Below are positions 16,627-25,702 of a stretch of DNA of 64,000 bases, in pieces (position 1 is the stretch's first letter; each line of letters starts with the position of its first letter). The DNA comes from Pseudopedobacter alpinus (GTDB taxonomy: Bacteria; Bacteroidota; Bacteroidia; Sphingobacteriales; Sphingobacteriaceae). The stretch is from assembly GCF_042684645.1 (NCBI RefSeq), contig NZ_JBHULV010000052.1, positions 186,001-250,000 on the forward strand. Direction: 5' to 3'. Made by a program: the position numbers and the translations under genes. Under the pieces are notes generated by a model that was given only the letters and a program-made list of their open reading frames with translations, was not told the DNA's origin and did not search any database.

Positions 16627-16732
16627 TTATCCTTCATTCATAAAAACAAAGTTTTTATCAAAAACATCTAATTTTATTTTGCTATCTCTGTCCACAGTTC
16701 CTGCCAAAATTTGTTTAGATAATTCATTTAAA
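16627..16732 (-). repeat. Functional clpB 3' end, right direct repeat of the cassette
   Basis: The in-place partner of 13713-13818, 2914 bp apart, 105 of 106 bases identical. It encodes about the last 35 residues of ClpB and the stop codon. The cassette DNA begins directly after the stop codon. Confidence 0.95.
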
Positions 16733-19221
16733 ATTCTTTTTTGCACCACTCTTTTTAAGGGGCGGGCACCAAACTGAGGGTCGTAGCCTAACTCTGCTAA
16801 CCAATCTAAAGCTGCTGTTGAGGCTTCAATTGTTACCCCCATTTCTGCTAAAGATTTTTGCACACCTGCAAATTGCAATTCTACAATATCTCTAATTTCA
16901 TCTCGGTTTAACGGAGTAAACATAATTACTTCATCAATTCGGTTTAAAAACTCCGGACGGATAGATTTTTTCAATAATTCAAAAACTTCATTTTTGGTTT
17001 TAGCAATTACTTCATCTCTATTCTCATCAACTAAAAGGCTAAAGTTTTCTTGTATCAAATGCGAACCTATATTAGATGTCATTATGATAATGGTGTTTTT
17101 AAAATTCACTACTCGCCCTTTATTATCGGTTAAACGACCGTCATCCAAAACTTGAAGTAAAATATTAAAAACATCTGGATGAGCTTTTTCAATCTCATCT
17201 AATAAAATTACTGAATATGGTTTTCTACGTACCGCTTCCGTTAATTGTCCACCTTCATCATAACCTACATAACCCGGAGGCGCACCAATTAACCTACTTA
17301 CAGCATGTCTTTCTTGGTACTCGCTCATGTCAATACGTACCATGCTGTGCTCATCGTTAAATAAAAACTCGGCTAAAGCTTTTGCAAGTTCTGTTTTACC
17401 AACACCAGTTGTGCCTAAAAAAATAAAAGAGCCTAATGGTTTTTTTTGGTCGCTTAAGCCCGCTCTAGAACGTCTAATTGCATCAGATAAAGCTTCAATT
17501 GCTTCATGTTGCCCAGCAACACGTTTGTGAAGTTCGGCCTCTAAAGTCAATAATTTTTCGCGTTCGCTCGCTACTAATTTATTAACTGGAATACCTGTCC
17601 AACGGGCAACAACACCAGCAATATCTTCTGATGTTACTTCCTCTTTTAGCATTCTATGATCAGAATTTTTATTCTCTAATTCAGATTTAAGCTGCTCTAC
17701 TTGTTCCTGAGTTTCTTTAATTCTTCCGTATCTAATTTCGGCAACTTTACCATAATCCCCAGCTCTTTCCGCTTGTTCTGCCTCTAGTTTTAAATCTTCA
17801 ATAGATTCAATTTTGGTATTTAAAGCATCCACCAAATCTTTTTCGCCTTGCCATTTGGCTCTTAATTCATCACGTTCTGATGTTAAGTTGGCTATTTCTT
17901 GCGATAAATCGCCTACTTTACGCTCATCTTTTTCGCGTTTAATAGCTTCACGCTCAATCTCCAATTGCATAATTTTTCTATCCAACTCGTCAACTACTTC
18001 TGGCACCGAATCCATTTCCATGCGAAGCTTAGATGCTGCTTCATCCATTAAATCGATGGCCTTATCGGGTAAAAAACGATCAGAAATGTAACGTTGAGAA
18101 AGCTCTACAGCAGCAATAATAGCTTCGTCTTTTATGCGTACTTTATGGTGAGTTTCGTAACGTTCTTTTAAACCACGTAAAATAGAGATGGCATCTGCGG
18201 TATCAGGTTCTTCAACCATCACTTTCTGAAACCTGCGCTCTAAAGCCTTGTCTTTTTCTAAATATTTTTGATATTCATTTAAGGTGGTGGCACCAATTGC
18301 TCTTAATTCACCCCTTGCTAAAGCTGGTTTTAAAATGTTTGCAGCATCCATAGCACCTTCTCCGCCACCTGCACCAACTAAAGTGTGTATCTCATCTATA
18401 AATAAGATAAGTTCTCCGTCGCTATCTCCAACTTCTTTTACAACCGCCTTTAAACGCTCTTCAAACTCGCCTTTGTATTTTGCACCAGCAATTAAAGCAC
18501 CCATATCTAAAGAGTAAACAATTTTTGATTTAAGGTTTTCTGGTACATCGCCTTTAATAATTCTGAAAGCAATTCCTTCTGCAATGGCAGTTTTACCAAC
18601 GCCCGGTTCACCAATTAAAATAGGATTGTTTTTTGTTCTTCTAGATAAAATTTGAATTACCCTTCTTATTTCTTCATCCCTACCAATTACGGGGTCAAGT
18701 TTGCCAGATTCGGCATAGTCATTCAGATTTCTGGCATATTTATTTAAAGCGTTGTAAGTAGCTTCTGCATTTTGGTCGGTCACTTTTGAGTTTCCACGCA
18801 AATCTGCAATAGCCTTCTTTAAATCTTTTTCAATAACGCCTTGGTCTTTAAGCAAAGCCGATGTTTTATCATTAGCTGCTAAAATCCCTAAAAGAATATG
18901 TTCTACAGATACAAATTCATCTTTAAATTCTTTTAAATAAGATTGTGCTTTTTGTAACGTTGAATTTCCAGCATTTGATAAATAAACATTATTACCGCTT
19001 ACTTTTGGATAGCTATTAATTTGTTCATCTAAAGATTGATTTAAACGATTAATGTTTACATTTAATTTCTTTAAAATATAACCAACTACATTTTCATCAA
19101 CAGATAATAATGCTTTTAAAATATGAGCATTTTCTATGGCTTGTTGTTGAAATCCTGTGGTGATTTCAGAAGCTTTTTGTACTGCTTCTTGTGCTTTAAT
19201 AGTGAAATTGTTAAAGTTCAT
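16627..19221 (-). CDS. clpB: ATP-dependent chaperone ClpB
   Basis: 864 residues, full length. Clp N domain (1-145), first AAA+ module with GEPGVGKT near 205, the long middle coiled coil (about 410-525), second AAA+ module with GTTGVGKT near 605, and the C-terminal ClpB small domain. No LGF/IGF loop for ClpP is seen, as expected for a disaggregase. It works with DnaK to resolubilise aggregates. The 3' end is the apparent insertion point of the adjacent cassette and its last 106 bp are duplicated at 13713-13818, but the reading frame is intact to MNEG. Confidence 0.97.
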   Translation of the reverse strand: MNFNNFTIKAQEAVQKASEITTGFQQQAIENAHILKALLSVDENVVGYILKKLNVNINRLNQSLDEQINSYPKVSGNNVYLSNAGNSTLQKAQSYLKEFKDEFVSVEHILLGILAANDKTSALLKDQGVIEKDLKKAIADLRGNSKVTDQNAEATYNALNKYARNLNDYAESGKLDPVIGRDEEIRRVIQILSRRTKNNPILIGEPGVGKTAIAEGIAFRIIKGDVPENLKSKIVYSLDMGALIAGAKYKGEFEERLKAVVKEVGDSDGELILFIDEIHTLVGAGGGEGAMDAANILKPALARGELRAIGATTLNEYQKYLEKDKALERRFQKVMVEEPDTADAISILRGLKERYETHHKVRIKDEAIIAAVELSQRYISDRFLPDKAIDLMDEAASKLRMEMDSVPEVVDELDRKIMQLEIEREAIKREKDERKVGDLSQEIANLTSERDELRAKWQGEKDLVDALNTKIESIEDLKLEAEQAERAGDYGKVAEIRYGRIKETQEQVEQLKSELENKNSDHRMLKEEVTSEDIAGVVARWTGIPVNKLVASEREKLLTLEAELHKRVAGQHEAIEALSDAIRRSRAGLSDQKKPLGSFIFLGTTGVGKTELAKALAEFLFNDEHSMVRIDMSEYQERHAVSRLIGAPPGYVGYDEGGQLTEAVRRKPYSVILLDEIEKAHPDVFNILLQVLDDGRLTDNKGRVVNFKNTIIIMTSNIGSHLIQENFSLLVDENRDEVIAKTKNEVFELLKKSIRPEFLNRIDEVIMFTPLNRDEIRDIVELQFAGVQKSLAEMGVTIEASTAALDWLAELGYDPQFGARPLKRVVQKRILNELSKQILAGTVDRDSKIKLDVFDKNFVFMNEG

Positions 19222-19247
19222 AGTTTTGTTCCTCTATTCAGAGTTAA

Positions 19248-19255
19248 CAAATATA
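19248..19255 (-). promoter_or_regulatory. Candidate -7 promoter element of clpB
   Basis: On the minus strand this is TATATTTG, matching TAnnTTTG, 26 bp before the clpB start. I see no TTG at -33 and no CIRCE element. Confidence 0.35.
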
Positions 19256-19372
19256 AAACCAAAGACAGGTTTACTTACTAAAAGTGATTAATGTCATAAA
19301 TACTTGAAAGACAACGACAATATGTCTGTATTTTTTAAATTTTACTGCTAAAATTTCCGAATTACAATTCGG

Positions 19373-19627
19373 TTAATAATAATACCTACAAGCTATAATC
19401 AACAGTATATTATCCTCAAAAGAATAAACTAATCTATGTTCACCATCTATTCTTCTCGACCAATAACCTTGCAAGTCATGTTTCAAAGGTTCGGGATTTC
19501 CAATTCCTTTAAAAGGATCTCTCCAAGTGTGTTTTATTAACTCGTTAATTCTTTTTAGTTTTTGCTTATCGGTTGTCTGCCAGAAAATATAATCTTCCCA
19601 AGCAGTTTTGGTCCAAATTATTTTCAC
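19373..19627 (-). CDS. yoeB: Txe/YoeB family mRNA interferase toxin
   Basis: 84 residues, the standard length. MKIIWTKTAWEDYIFWQ, INELIKHTWRDPFKGIGNPE, LKHDLQGYWSRRI, the DGEHRLVYSF block and the terminal ACRYYY with catalytic-region histidine and tyrosine are all intact. YoeB cuts mRNA in the ribosomal A site when free of YefM. The start overlaps the end of the antitoxin gene by 4 bp, the usual translational coupling. No sign of decay. Confidence 0.92.
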   Translation of the reverse strand: MKIIWTKTAWEDYIFWQTTDKQKLKRINELIKHTWRDPFKGIGNPEPLKHDLQGYWSRRIDGEHRLVYSFEDNILLIIACRYYY

Positions 19628-19875
19628 TCTTCAATAATTTGCTTCTCTAGTGTTTGGGCATCTTTTGCTTCTTTTAAGGATTGAATTAAAATATCCCTGT
19701 TTTTTCCGGAAAGCAAATAGCTAGTTTCTTTTAAAGAATTGTATTCATCTAAAGGGATAAGAACTAAATCTTTATTGTCTTTTCTTTTAATAATGAGTTC
19801 TTCAACATCATTAACTACTAAGTCCATCCATTTTTTTAGATTTAGTCTGAGATCAGTATAATTAACTACTTTCAT
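19624..19875 (-). CDS. yefM: YefM family antitoxin
   Basis: 83 residues from ATG 19875 (MKVVNYTDLRLNLKKWMD); a GTG at 19890 would add five residues and is less likely. The N-terminal Phd/YefM DNA-binding fold (about 1-55, with IIKRKDNKDLVLIPLDEYNS) is followed by a helical toxin-binding tail. It neutralises the adjacent YoeB toxin and should repress the operon; a 14-bp perfect palindrome 38 bp upstream is a candidate site. Confidence 0.88.
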   Translation of the reverse strand: MKVVNYTDLRLNLKKWMDLVVNDVEELIIKRKDNKDLVLIPLDEYNSLKETSYLLSGKNRDILIQSLKEAKDAQTLEKQIIEE

Positions 19876-19912
19876 AATTTTAATTTTCACGAAGTTAATA
19901 ATTAGGTACGTT

Positions 19913-19926
19913 ATTAAGTACTTAAT
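19913..19926. promoter_or_regulatory. Palindrome upstream of yefM, candidate operator
   Basis: ATTAAGTACTTAAT is a perfect 14-bp palindrome, 38 bp ahead of the yefM start. YefM-YoeB pairs are autoregulated through palindromes at the promoter; GTAC also occurs at 19907 in GGTACG. Confidence 0.4.
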
Positions 19927-19947
19927 ATGAATTTAATTTCTTAAGAA

Positions 19948-20358
19948 TTATAGTTGACTTAATTGAACATAGCAATAAGCAGAAATGGAATATCGTACAA
20001 TTTCTAAACCTATCAATACATAAAACCAAATATTTTGAAAGCTAGCCGTAGAAACCAAATTTATAAACCCCATAAAAAAGGCTATATAACTGAAAAAATC
20101 GAAACTGAAATAGAGGAAAATAATTCTAAATGGAATTAGGATAAAACTCCATAACAATCCGTCTTTCGGGGATTTTAAAAATGATATTCCAGTGAATAAG
20201 AATAGTGAAAGGACTATTAATTCCCAAATAGCACCCACTTTTTGAGCTGCAGAAAAAGGTAATGAGAAAGTAGCAAGGAGGAAGTTGAATTTTGATTGAA
20301 TGAGGATTAAGAAAGTTAGAATATCAGCTATTCCAAAAAATCTTAATCCCCATTTCAT
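19948..20358 (-). CDS. Small integral membrane protein, unknown function
   Basis: 136 residues with four to five hydrophobic segments (about 7-27, 40-60, 65-85, 90-108, 112-132) and few charged residues. The family is unknown to me. It directly follows the SRPBCC gene with its start codon adjacent to that stop (20358/20359), so the two are probably cotranscribed with pyrE upstream. Confidence 0.6.
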   Translation of the reverse strand: MKWGLRFFGIADILTFLILIQSKFNFLLATFSLPFSAAQKVGAIWELIVLSLFLFTGISFLKSPKDGLLWSFILIPFRIIFLYFSFDFFSYIAFFMGFINLVSTASFQNIWFYVLIGLEIVRYSISAYCYVQLSQL

Positions 20359-20754
20359 TTATGCTAATGCTTTAGCTAAAGCAGTGGTTTGGTGGTCAAC
20401 TAATTTTTGTAAAGGTCCACTAGCTAACATTTTCATCATCATGTTTAATTCTGCAGAAACAATTAGTTTTGCAGTAGTTCCAGCACCATCTGCTGCAACA
20501 AGCCATTTCATTTCTAAAGCAAAAGGAGCTTCTTCAGAGGGTGTTATTAAGATTTCAGCATTTTCAATTCTGGCATTTACTTTCAAAGCCAATTTCGCCA
20601 TGTTTTGAATGGTAAATTTTGCTTCGTCTGTTGTACTGCTCCAATTGTAAATATTTTCTGGCATTAATTGCTGGTGATTGTTTAAATCACTTAAAAAACC
20701 GTAAACTTTATCTAATGGCTGTGCAATGCTAATAATACTTTCAAATTTTGTCAT
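20359..20754 (-). CDS. SRPBCC family (START-like) protein
   Basis: 131 residues. MTKFESIISIAQPLDKVYGFLSDLNNHQQLMPENI is the opening of the CoxG/polyketide-cyclase-type lipid or ligand-binding fold; the C-terminal long helix (MMMKMLASGPLQKLVDHQTT) closes the cavity. These proteins bind hydrophobic ligands. The exact ligand is unknown. It lies 7 bp downstream of pyrE and abuts the membrane protein gene. Confidence 0.75.
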   Translation of the reverse strand: MTKFESIISIAQPLDKVYGFLSDLNNHQQLMPENIYNWSSTTDEAKFTIQNMAKLALKVNARIENAEILITPSEEAPFALEMKWLVAADGAGTTAKLIVSAELNMMMKMLASGPLQKLVDHQTTALAKALA

Positions 20755-20761
20755 AGCTTAA

Positions 20762-21403
20762 TTATTTACCCCAAGTAGATGGATTTTTTCTCCAATCACT
20801 CAATAAATCAATATCGTTGTTTTGTATAAAATGATGCTCTGAAGCGTAATCAATTAAGGCACTGTAGTTTGATAATGTTGAAAATCTGCATTTAGCTTCA
20901 GCAAAATTTTCTGTTGCTATATCAAAACCGTAAGAGAAAATAGCTACTAAACCAGCAACCTCATAACCAGCCTCTCGTAAAGCATTTATTGCTTGTATGC
21001 TACTTTTTCCGGTCGAAATTAAATCTTCAACTACAACAACACGTTGCCCAGGATTAATTTCACCTTCTATTAAGCTTTGTGTGCCATGTTCTTTAGCTTT
21101 AGCTCTTACATATATAAAAGGTAAACCTAATTCTTGAGCTACCAAAGCACCTTGTGGTATCCCTGCAGTTGCAACACCTGCCACCACACTAACAGATCCG
21201 TATTCTTCTTGTATCAGTTCAGAAAGTTTTTGTCTGATATAAGTTCTTATTGATGGATGAGAGAGGGTTATCCTATTATCGCAATAGATAGGAGATTTCC
21301 AACCGGAAGCCCAAGTAAAAGGAGTATTTGGCTGCAATTTAATTGCTTTAATTTGCAACAAAAACTCTGCAACTTTCTGTTCAATCTCACTTTTGTTGTA
21401 CAT
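20762..21403 (-). CDS. pyrE: Orotate phosphoribosyltransferase
   Basis: 213 residues, complete. PRPP loop RVVVVEDLISTGKSS at 121-135, orotate-side region TWASGWKSPIYCDNR at 30-44, and the mobile loop RAKAKEHG at 100-107. It converts orotate and PRPP to OMP in pyrimidine synthesis. It is the first gene of a likely pyrE-SRPBCC-membrane protein unit. A 561-bp gene-free stretch lies upstream. Confidence 0.95.
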   Translation of the reverse strand: MYNKSEIEQKVAEFLLQIKAIKLQPNTPFTWASGWKSPIYCDNRITLSHPSIRTYIRQKLSELIQEEYGSVSVVAGVATAGIPQGALVAQELGLPFIYVRAKAKEHGTQSLIEGEINPGQRVVVVEDLISTGKSSIQAINALREAGYEVAGLVAIFSYGFDIATENFAEAKCRFSTLSNYSALIDYASEHHFIQNNDIDLLSDWRKNPSTWGK

Positions 21404-21964
21404 AACGCAAAATAAAATAATGTTGAATAATTAGCTAAACATCAAATTAATTGAAAAAATAATTTTGATGCAGAAATATAGGGGTTAAGTAAATTATTAT
21501 TCCCTTCTTTCTTGGCGCAAAGAAACAAATTTATTAAAGTTGAAACAACCTTTATTTTCCCACATTCTGTAAATCAATTATTTAAACTATAATTAAAAAT
21601 GAAAAGCGTTTCCAATAAATAATAAGCTAAAATAATTTTAATTATGAAAGCTATTTTTTACTTTAAATTAAGCGGTTAATGGAAATTGGTTAAGATTTTT
21701 GAAAATAAAATAGAAGAAAATAAAAATATCTACATAAGATACCTTTAAAATTTTACCGCAATTTTTACACTTGTTATTTGAATAAATTCTTTCAATATTT
21801 TAGATATAGATTTGCTTCTTTATAAAGTAATCACTTTATTTACTATGCGTTAATTAAACAAATTTAAGTTTAAAAGAAATTGATTAATAACGCTGTTTAT
21901 CAGTAAACTAACATTCGTTTTGGTTTTTTATTGATAAAAAATGCAAAACTAAAAAAGGAAGAAA
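21404..21964. other. 561-bp AT-rich gene-free stretch between divergent genes
   Basis: Divergent promoter region of pyrE and the NUDIX gene. It is very AT-rich with many short direct AAAT/TTAA runs, and no ORF, tRNA, or clear inverted repeat. I see nothing specific in it beyond probable promoters. Confidence 0.5.
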
Positions 21965-22570
21965 TTGACAAATAATAAAAATTTCAACATTTATATTAAT
22001 GAAAAATCTTTAATTATTACAGATGCAATTCCTGCGGATGCAAATAATTATCAGTTAATAGATGCTAATGGGTTTGAGTTTGATAGATTTTATAATGCTT
22101 TGGCTCAAAATCCAATCTCTTTATTTTATATCACTACAGATGACGCAAAATCTGTTTTTAAGCTCATTAAAAAAAATATTAGAATTATAGAAGCAGCTGG
22201 TGGGTTAGTGAAAAATGAGAAGGGAAAGTATCTTTTTATAAAACGTTTAGGAAAGTGGGATTTACCAAAAGGTAAACTAGAGCTTAATGAAAAGAAAAAA
22301 GATGCTGCTGTAAGAGAAGTAGAGGAAGAGTGTGGTATAAAAATTAAAAAACTTGGAAATAAATTACTTAAAACCTACCACGTTTATGAAATAAAAGGTA
22401 AAATGGTTTTAAAAATTTCTCATTGGTATGCAATGGAAGCCAAGGCAAATCAAAAATTAATACCACAAACAGAAGAAGGTATTACAGAAGTTAAATGGTT
22501 TGCAAAAAATGATTTTAATATCATTAGATCAAATACTTACGCTAATATTTTAGATGTGGTGAATTTTTAG
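21965..22570 (+). CDS. NUDIX hydrolase with extra N-terminal domain
   Basis: 201 residues. The start is TTG 21965, preceded by a purine-rich AAAAAAGGAAGAAA, a rare Shine-Dalgarno-like string in this window. The NUDIX box GKLELNEKKKDAAVREVEEE, continuing CGI, covers about 117-139 and fits Gx5Ex7REUxEExGU. The first 65 residues form a separate small alpha/beta region. The protein probably hydrolyses a nucleoside diphosphate derivative; the substrate cannot be predicted. Convergent with the transglutaminase gene, 13 bp apart. Confidence 0.85.
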   Translation: MTNNKNFNIYINEKSLIITDAIPADANNYQLIDANGFEFDRFYNALAQNPISLFYITTDDAKSVFKLIKKNIRIIEAAGGLVKNEKGKYLFIKRLGKWDLPKGKLELNEKKKDAAVREVEEECGIKIKKLGNKLLKTYHVYEIKGKMVLKISHWYAMEAKANQKLIPQTEEGITEVKWFAKNDFNIIRSNTYANILDVVNF

Positions 22571-22583
22571 AACTCCTTTTTAT

Positions 22584-23429
22584 TTATAAGTAAGAAATAG
22601 CTTTTCTGCTTAAATTGTCTGGGATAAATGGAATAAATTCATCCTCTGCCAACTGGCAATTTACACTGCTAAACATAAAATTAACCTCCCCAAAAATATT
22701 AGCAACAGCGGCATCTGCGGCATCTCTGCCATGTGCAATTTTAACTAAACCATTTAGAGGTACTAACCTTGTAGCATCAAAAAGCAACCATTTACCATTA
22801 ATGTAGGCTTCAAAACAAGCATGAAAATCTTGTGGGAATAATTGGTAGGCATACCCAGTAAAATATCTTGCGGGTATAGTTAATGCCCTACAGAGTGCAA
22901 TTCCTAAATGCGCAAAATCTCGGCAAACTCCCGCTTGTTCTGTAACAGTATCATAAGCAGATGTTTGTGAATTAGTAGATCCACTAAGGTATTCTACGTT
23001 TTTATAAATCCATTGTGTTAAAGCCGTTACTTTTTCAAAATTATCAGTTTTTTTTCCAAACTTATTGTTAGCTAAGCGGTATAATTTATCCGATTGGCAA
23101 TACCTGCTTGGATGCATGTATTTAAGTAATTCGGGACTTATTTTAGATAAATTTAAATCTGCCACTTTTTTGATATCCATCAACTCAAAATTATTATCAA
23201 CCAAAGCATTATAGTTAATCTCTAAATCTTGGCCAGCAACAATTTTAAGGTTGGTTAACCTATTTCTTGAAGAAAGTTCTTTATAATCTTTAATTTTTAT
23301 ATCTGTAGAAGTGGTAAAAAATTCTTTGATTACCTTTTGCTTGCTATCCTTTAGCGCTTTAATATTTAAAATGATACAGCCATTAGAATAGGTATAATAC
23401 TTTAACTGTGCACTAATTTCAAATTTCAT
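22584..23429 (-). CDS. Transglutaminase-like cysteine peptidase family protein
   Basis: 281 residues, no signal peptide. An N-terminal beta-rich region (1-105) with a YYTYSNG segment precedes the transglutaminase core: catalytic Cys in AGVCRDFAHLGIALC (about 167-181), His in FHACFEAYI, and Asp in LLFDATRLV. This is the catalytic triad order of the family. Such cytoplasmic or peripheral proteins often act as peptidases or amide hydrolases; the substrate is unknown. It is separated from the glycosyltransferase pair by 130 bp. Confidence 0.8.
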   Translation of the reverse strand: MKFEISAQLKYYTYSNGCIILNIKALKDSKQKVIKEFFTTSTDIKIKDYKELSSRNRLTNLKIVAGQDLEINYNALVDNNFELMDIKKVADLNLSKISPELLKYMHPSRYCQSDKLYRLANNKFGKKTDNFEKVTALTQWIYKNVEYLSGSTNSQTSAYDTVTEQAGVCRDFAHLGIALCRALTIPARYFTGYAYQLFPQDFHACFEAYINGKWLLFDATRLVPLNGLVKIAHGRDAADAAVANIFGEVNFMFSSVNCQLAEDEFIPFIPDNLSRKAISYL

Positions 23430-23559
23430 AAATACAGATTAATGTTTGTTTGAGCAGACGATTACAAAACGTAAGCCAAATATTTTGTAAAGGTAGTTTT
23501 AGAAAACGATTCTTTTTAAATATCTAATTTAGCTACTTTACGGTAATTGTTATAGTAAA

Positions 23560-24729
23560 CTACTTACGTTTAGATTTTTCCCAAGCGGCAGATTGTTTGC
23601 CCTTAAAATATCTGAAAGTACCTAATATGGTAGCATAATTCATCATACAGAAATAAAAAGGGATAAAAAGTATTTTAATTTTTATTGATTTTGACTCTAA
23701 AATACTTCCTAAAATTGCTGCTAAATAAAATGCAGATTGAAGCAATAAAACTATTTGGTACAACACTAAATTAGGGTAGCTTAAATAAATTATAATATTT
23801 AGCAAAAACACAAATACCATTAACCAAGGTGTAATGGTCCATCTTAATACTCTATGGCTAATGTATTGGAAGGTAAGTATTGGATTGTGAAACGGATTTG
23901 CTGATTTTTTTAATCTAAAAATTGATTGTATTCCCCCTGCTGCAATTCTGATTTTGCGTTTTAGTTCTTCTTTTGTGTTTGCTGATGAAGTTTCTAAAGC
24001 ATAGGCATTTGGCTCATAAGCAATAATGTAACCTTTCTCTGCAATTCGCATAGCTATCATGTGGTCATCAACAATGGTATCGCTTTCTATAGGTTGGTAC
24101 AAGTTTGTTTTAATACTAAATAGTTCGCCTGCTGCGCCAACGTTAGAGTATAATTCGTAATCCCATTTTTTTAATGTTGATTCATATTTCCAATAAAAAC
24201 CCTCTCCAGCTGCACTGGCATCTGCTTGTTGGGCTACATAAATTCTTTTTTCGCCAGCAACGGCACCAACTTTTGGGTTTTGGTAATGCTTAACCAATTC
24301 GTTAATTGCTGTTGGGTTTAAAAATGTATTGGCATCTGTAAAAACAATAACCTCACTTGTTATTAACGGGATTGCTCTTTTAATTGCGGCCATTTTACCA
24401 GCTCTTATGTTTTCATGTAGCAATTCAACTTGGCTATTTTTAGCGACAATTTCTGCAGTTTTATCAGACGAGCCATCGGTTATAAAAATGATTTTTAGTT
24501 TATCTTTTGGATAAGCTAATTCTAAACAGTTTTTTATCTTCTCTTCAATAATATCTTCTTCGTTAAAAGCAGCAATTAATAAAGAGACTGTTGGTAAATT
24601 AGCATTAAGGCTAAACTGATAAGGTTTTTTAAAAACTCTTTTCAGTTTTATAATAAAGTATAAAAATATACCATAACCAAAAAAGGTGTAAAATATAATA
24701 AATAGGCAAACCCAAAAAAGTACAATCAT
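23560..24729 (-). CDS. Membrane-bound GT2 family glycosyltransferase
   Basis: 389 residues. One N-terminal membrane helix (about 2-24), a GT-A domain with TVSLLIAAFNEEDIIEEKI, a DxD-type VFTDANTF, GEKRIY and the late IVDDHMIAMRIAEKGY acceptor motif, then three to four membrane helices at the C-terminus. It resembles processive or lipid-linked sugar transferases of the cellulose synthase-like type. It starts within the stop codon of the upstream glycosyltransferase (TAATG, one shared base at 24729), so the two are translationally coupled and probably build one glycan. Confidence 0.85.
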   Translation of the reverse strand: MIVLFWVCLFIIFYTFFGYGIFLYFIIKLKRVFKKPYQFSLNANLPTVSLLIAAFNEEDIIEEKIKNCLELAYPKDKLKIIFITDGSSDKTAEIVAKNSQVELLHENIRAGKMAAIKRAIPLITSEVIVFTDANTFLNPTAINELVKHYQNPKVGAVAGEKRIYVAQQADASAAGEGFYWKYESTLKKWDYELYSNVGAAGELFSIKTNLYQPIESDTIVDDHMIAMRIAEKGYIIAYEPNAYALETSSANTKEELKRKIRIAAGGIQSIFRLKKSANPFHNPILTFQYISHRVLRWTITPWLMVFVFLLNIIIYLSYPNLVLYQIVLLLQSAFYLAAILGSILESKSIKIKILFIPFYFCMMNYATILGTFRYFKGKQSAAWEKSKRK

Positions 24730-25640
24730 TATTTTATTTTAAAGCCTAAGTTTTTACTGTTTTTTTGATGTGTTAAATTCCAAACAATAGCTTTTACTAC
24801 CCAAACTGCTAAAGCTGATTTTCCTTTTAATAGATTGCTTAAAATCAATTTAGGGCAAGCTATAAAAATATAATAGATGCTAAAAAATAAAGTGTTTAAA
24901 AAACTGGTGTTTTTTCTAATGAACAACATTCTGTTACGTGTTATAAAGTAGGTTTTTATAGCACTTTCTTTCCCTACAGAAATAGATTCTTTATGATAAA
25001 TAAAAGTTTTGCCCGTAAAATTGATGGTTTTTCCAATTTTTTTAAACTTTTCGCACCAATCTAACTCTTCATAATATAAAAAATAATTTTCGTCCATTAA
25101 GCCTGCTTTTTCTAAATCTTCTTTTCTACACATCACAGCAGCGCCATGGCAAAAGCCAGTTTCATTGGTGATATGACCATACTGTCCAATATTTTTCTCG
25201 TATTGTCCAATTTGCGCATTTCTAGCTGTTAGATAGTTTAAAGGGGTGTATCCGGCGTATTGAATGATGCTTTTATCATCATAGTAAAGAATTAAAGGAG
25301 ATAAAAGTCCTATATTTTTATCCTCTTCAAATTGCGCAACTAAGGTAGAAAGACAGTTGTTCGGAATCTCAGTATCGTTGTTTAACAAGAATATGTAATT
25401 ACCTTTTGCAACATTTATCCCTAAATTATTACCTCCAGCGAAACCTAAATTCACTTTTGAACGAATAAAGGTAAGACTTGGGAAAATATTCTTGAATGTT
25501 GCTTCGTGATTTTCATCACTTGCATTGTCCACTAATATCAATTCAAAGTTAAAACTGTCATGTTTTTTTAAAGCGTTTAGCAGTTCTATTGTGGCTTGTG
25601 GCTGATTAAAGTTGACAGTAATAATTGATACTAAATCCAT
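24729..25640 (-). CDS. GT2 family glycosyltransferase
   Basis: 303 residues. SIITVNFNQPQATIELLNAL and FELILVDNASDE start the GT-A fold; NLGFAGGNNLGINVAKGNY and the FLLNNDTEIP DxD-type site follow; the FLYYEELDWCEKF motif is typical of rhamnosyl-type GT2 enzymes. A weak hydrophobic segment near 250-270 suggests membrane contact. First gene of the two-gene glycan unit; divergent from the partner-switching module. Confidence 0.88.
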   Translation of the reverse strand: MDLVSIITVNFNQPQATIELLNALKKHDSFNFELILVDNASDENHEATFKNIFPSLTFIRSKVNLGFAGGNNLGINVAKGNYIFLLNNDTEIPNNCLSTLVAQFEEDKNIGLLSPLILYYDDKSIIQYAGYTPLNYLTARNAQIGQYEKNIGQYGHITNETGFCHGAAVMCRKEDLEKAGLMDENYFLYYEELDWCEKFKKIGKTINFTGKTFIYHKESISVGKESAIKTYFITRNRMLFIRKNTSFLNTLFFSIYYIFIACPKLILSNLLKGKSALAVWVVKAIVWNLTHQKNSKNLGFKIK

Positions 25641-25702
25641 TAAAAATTATTAAGACCCCAAATTAATACAAATTGTTAAAACAAAATAATAAAATTGGTA
25701 AG

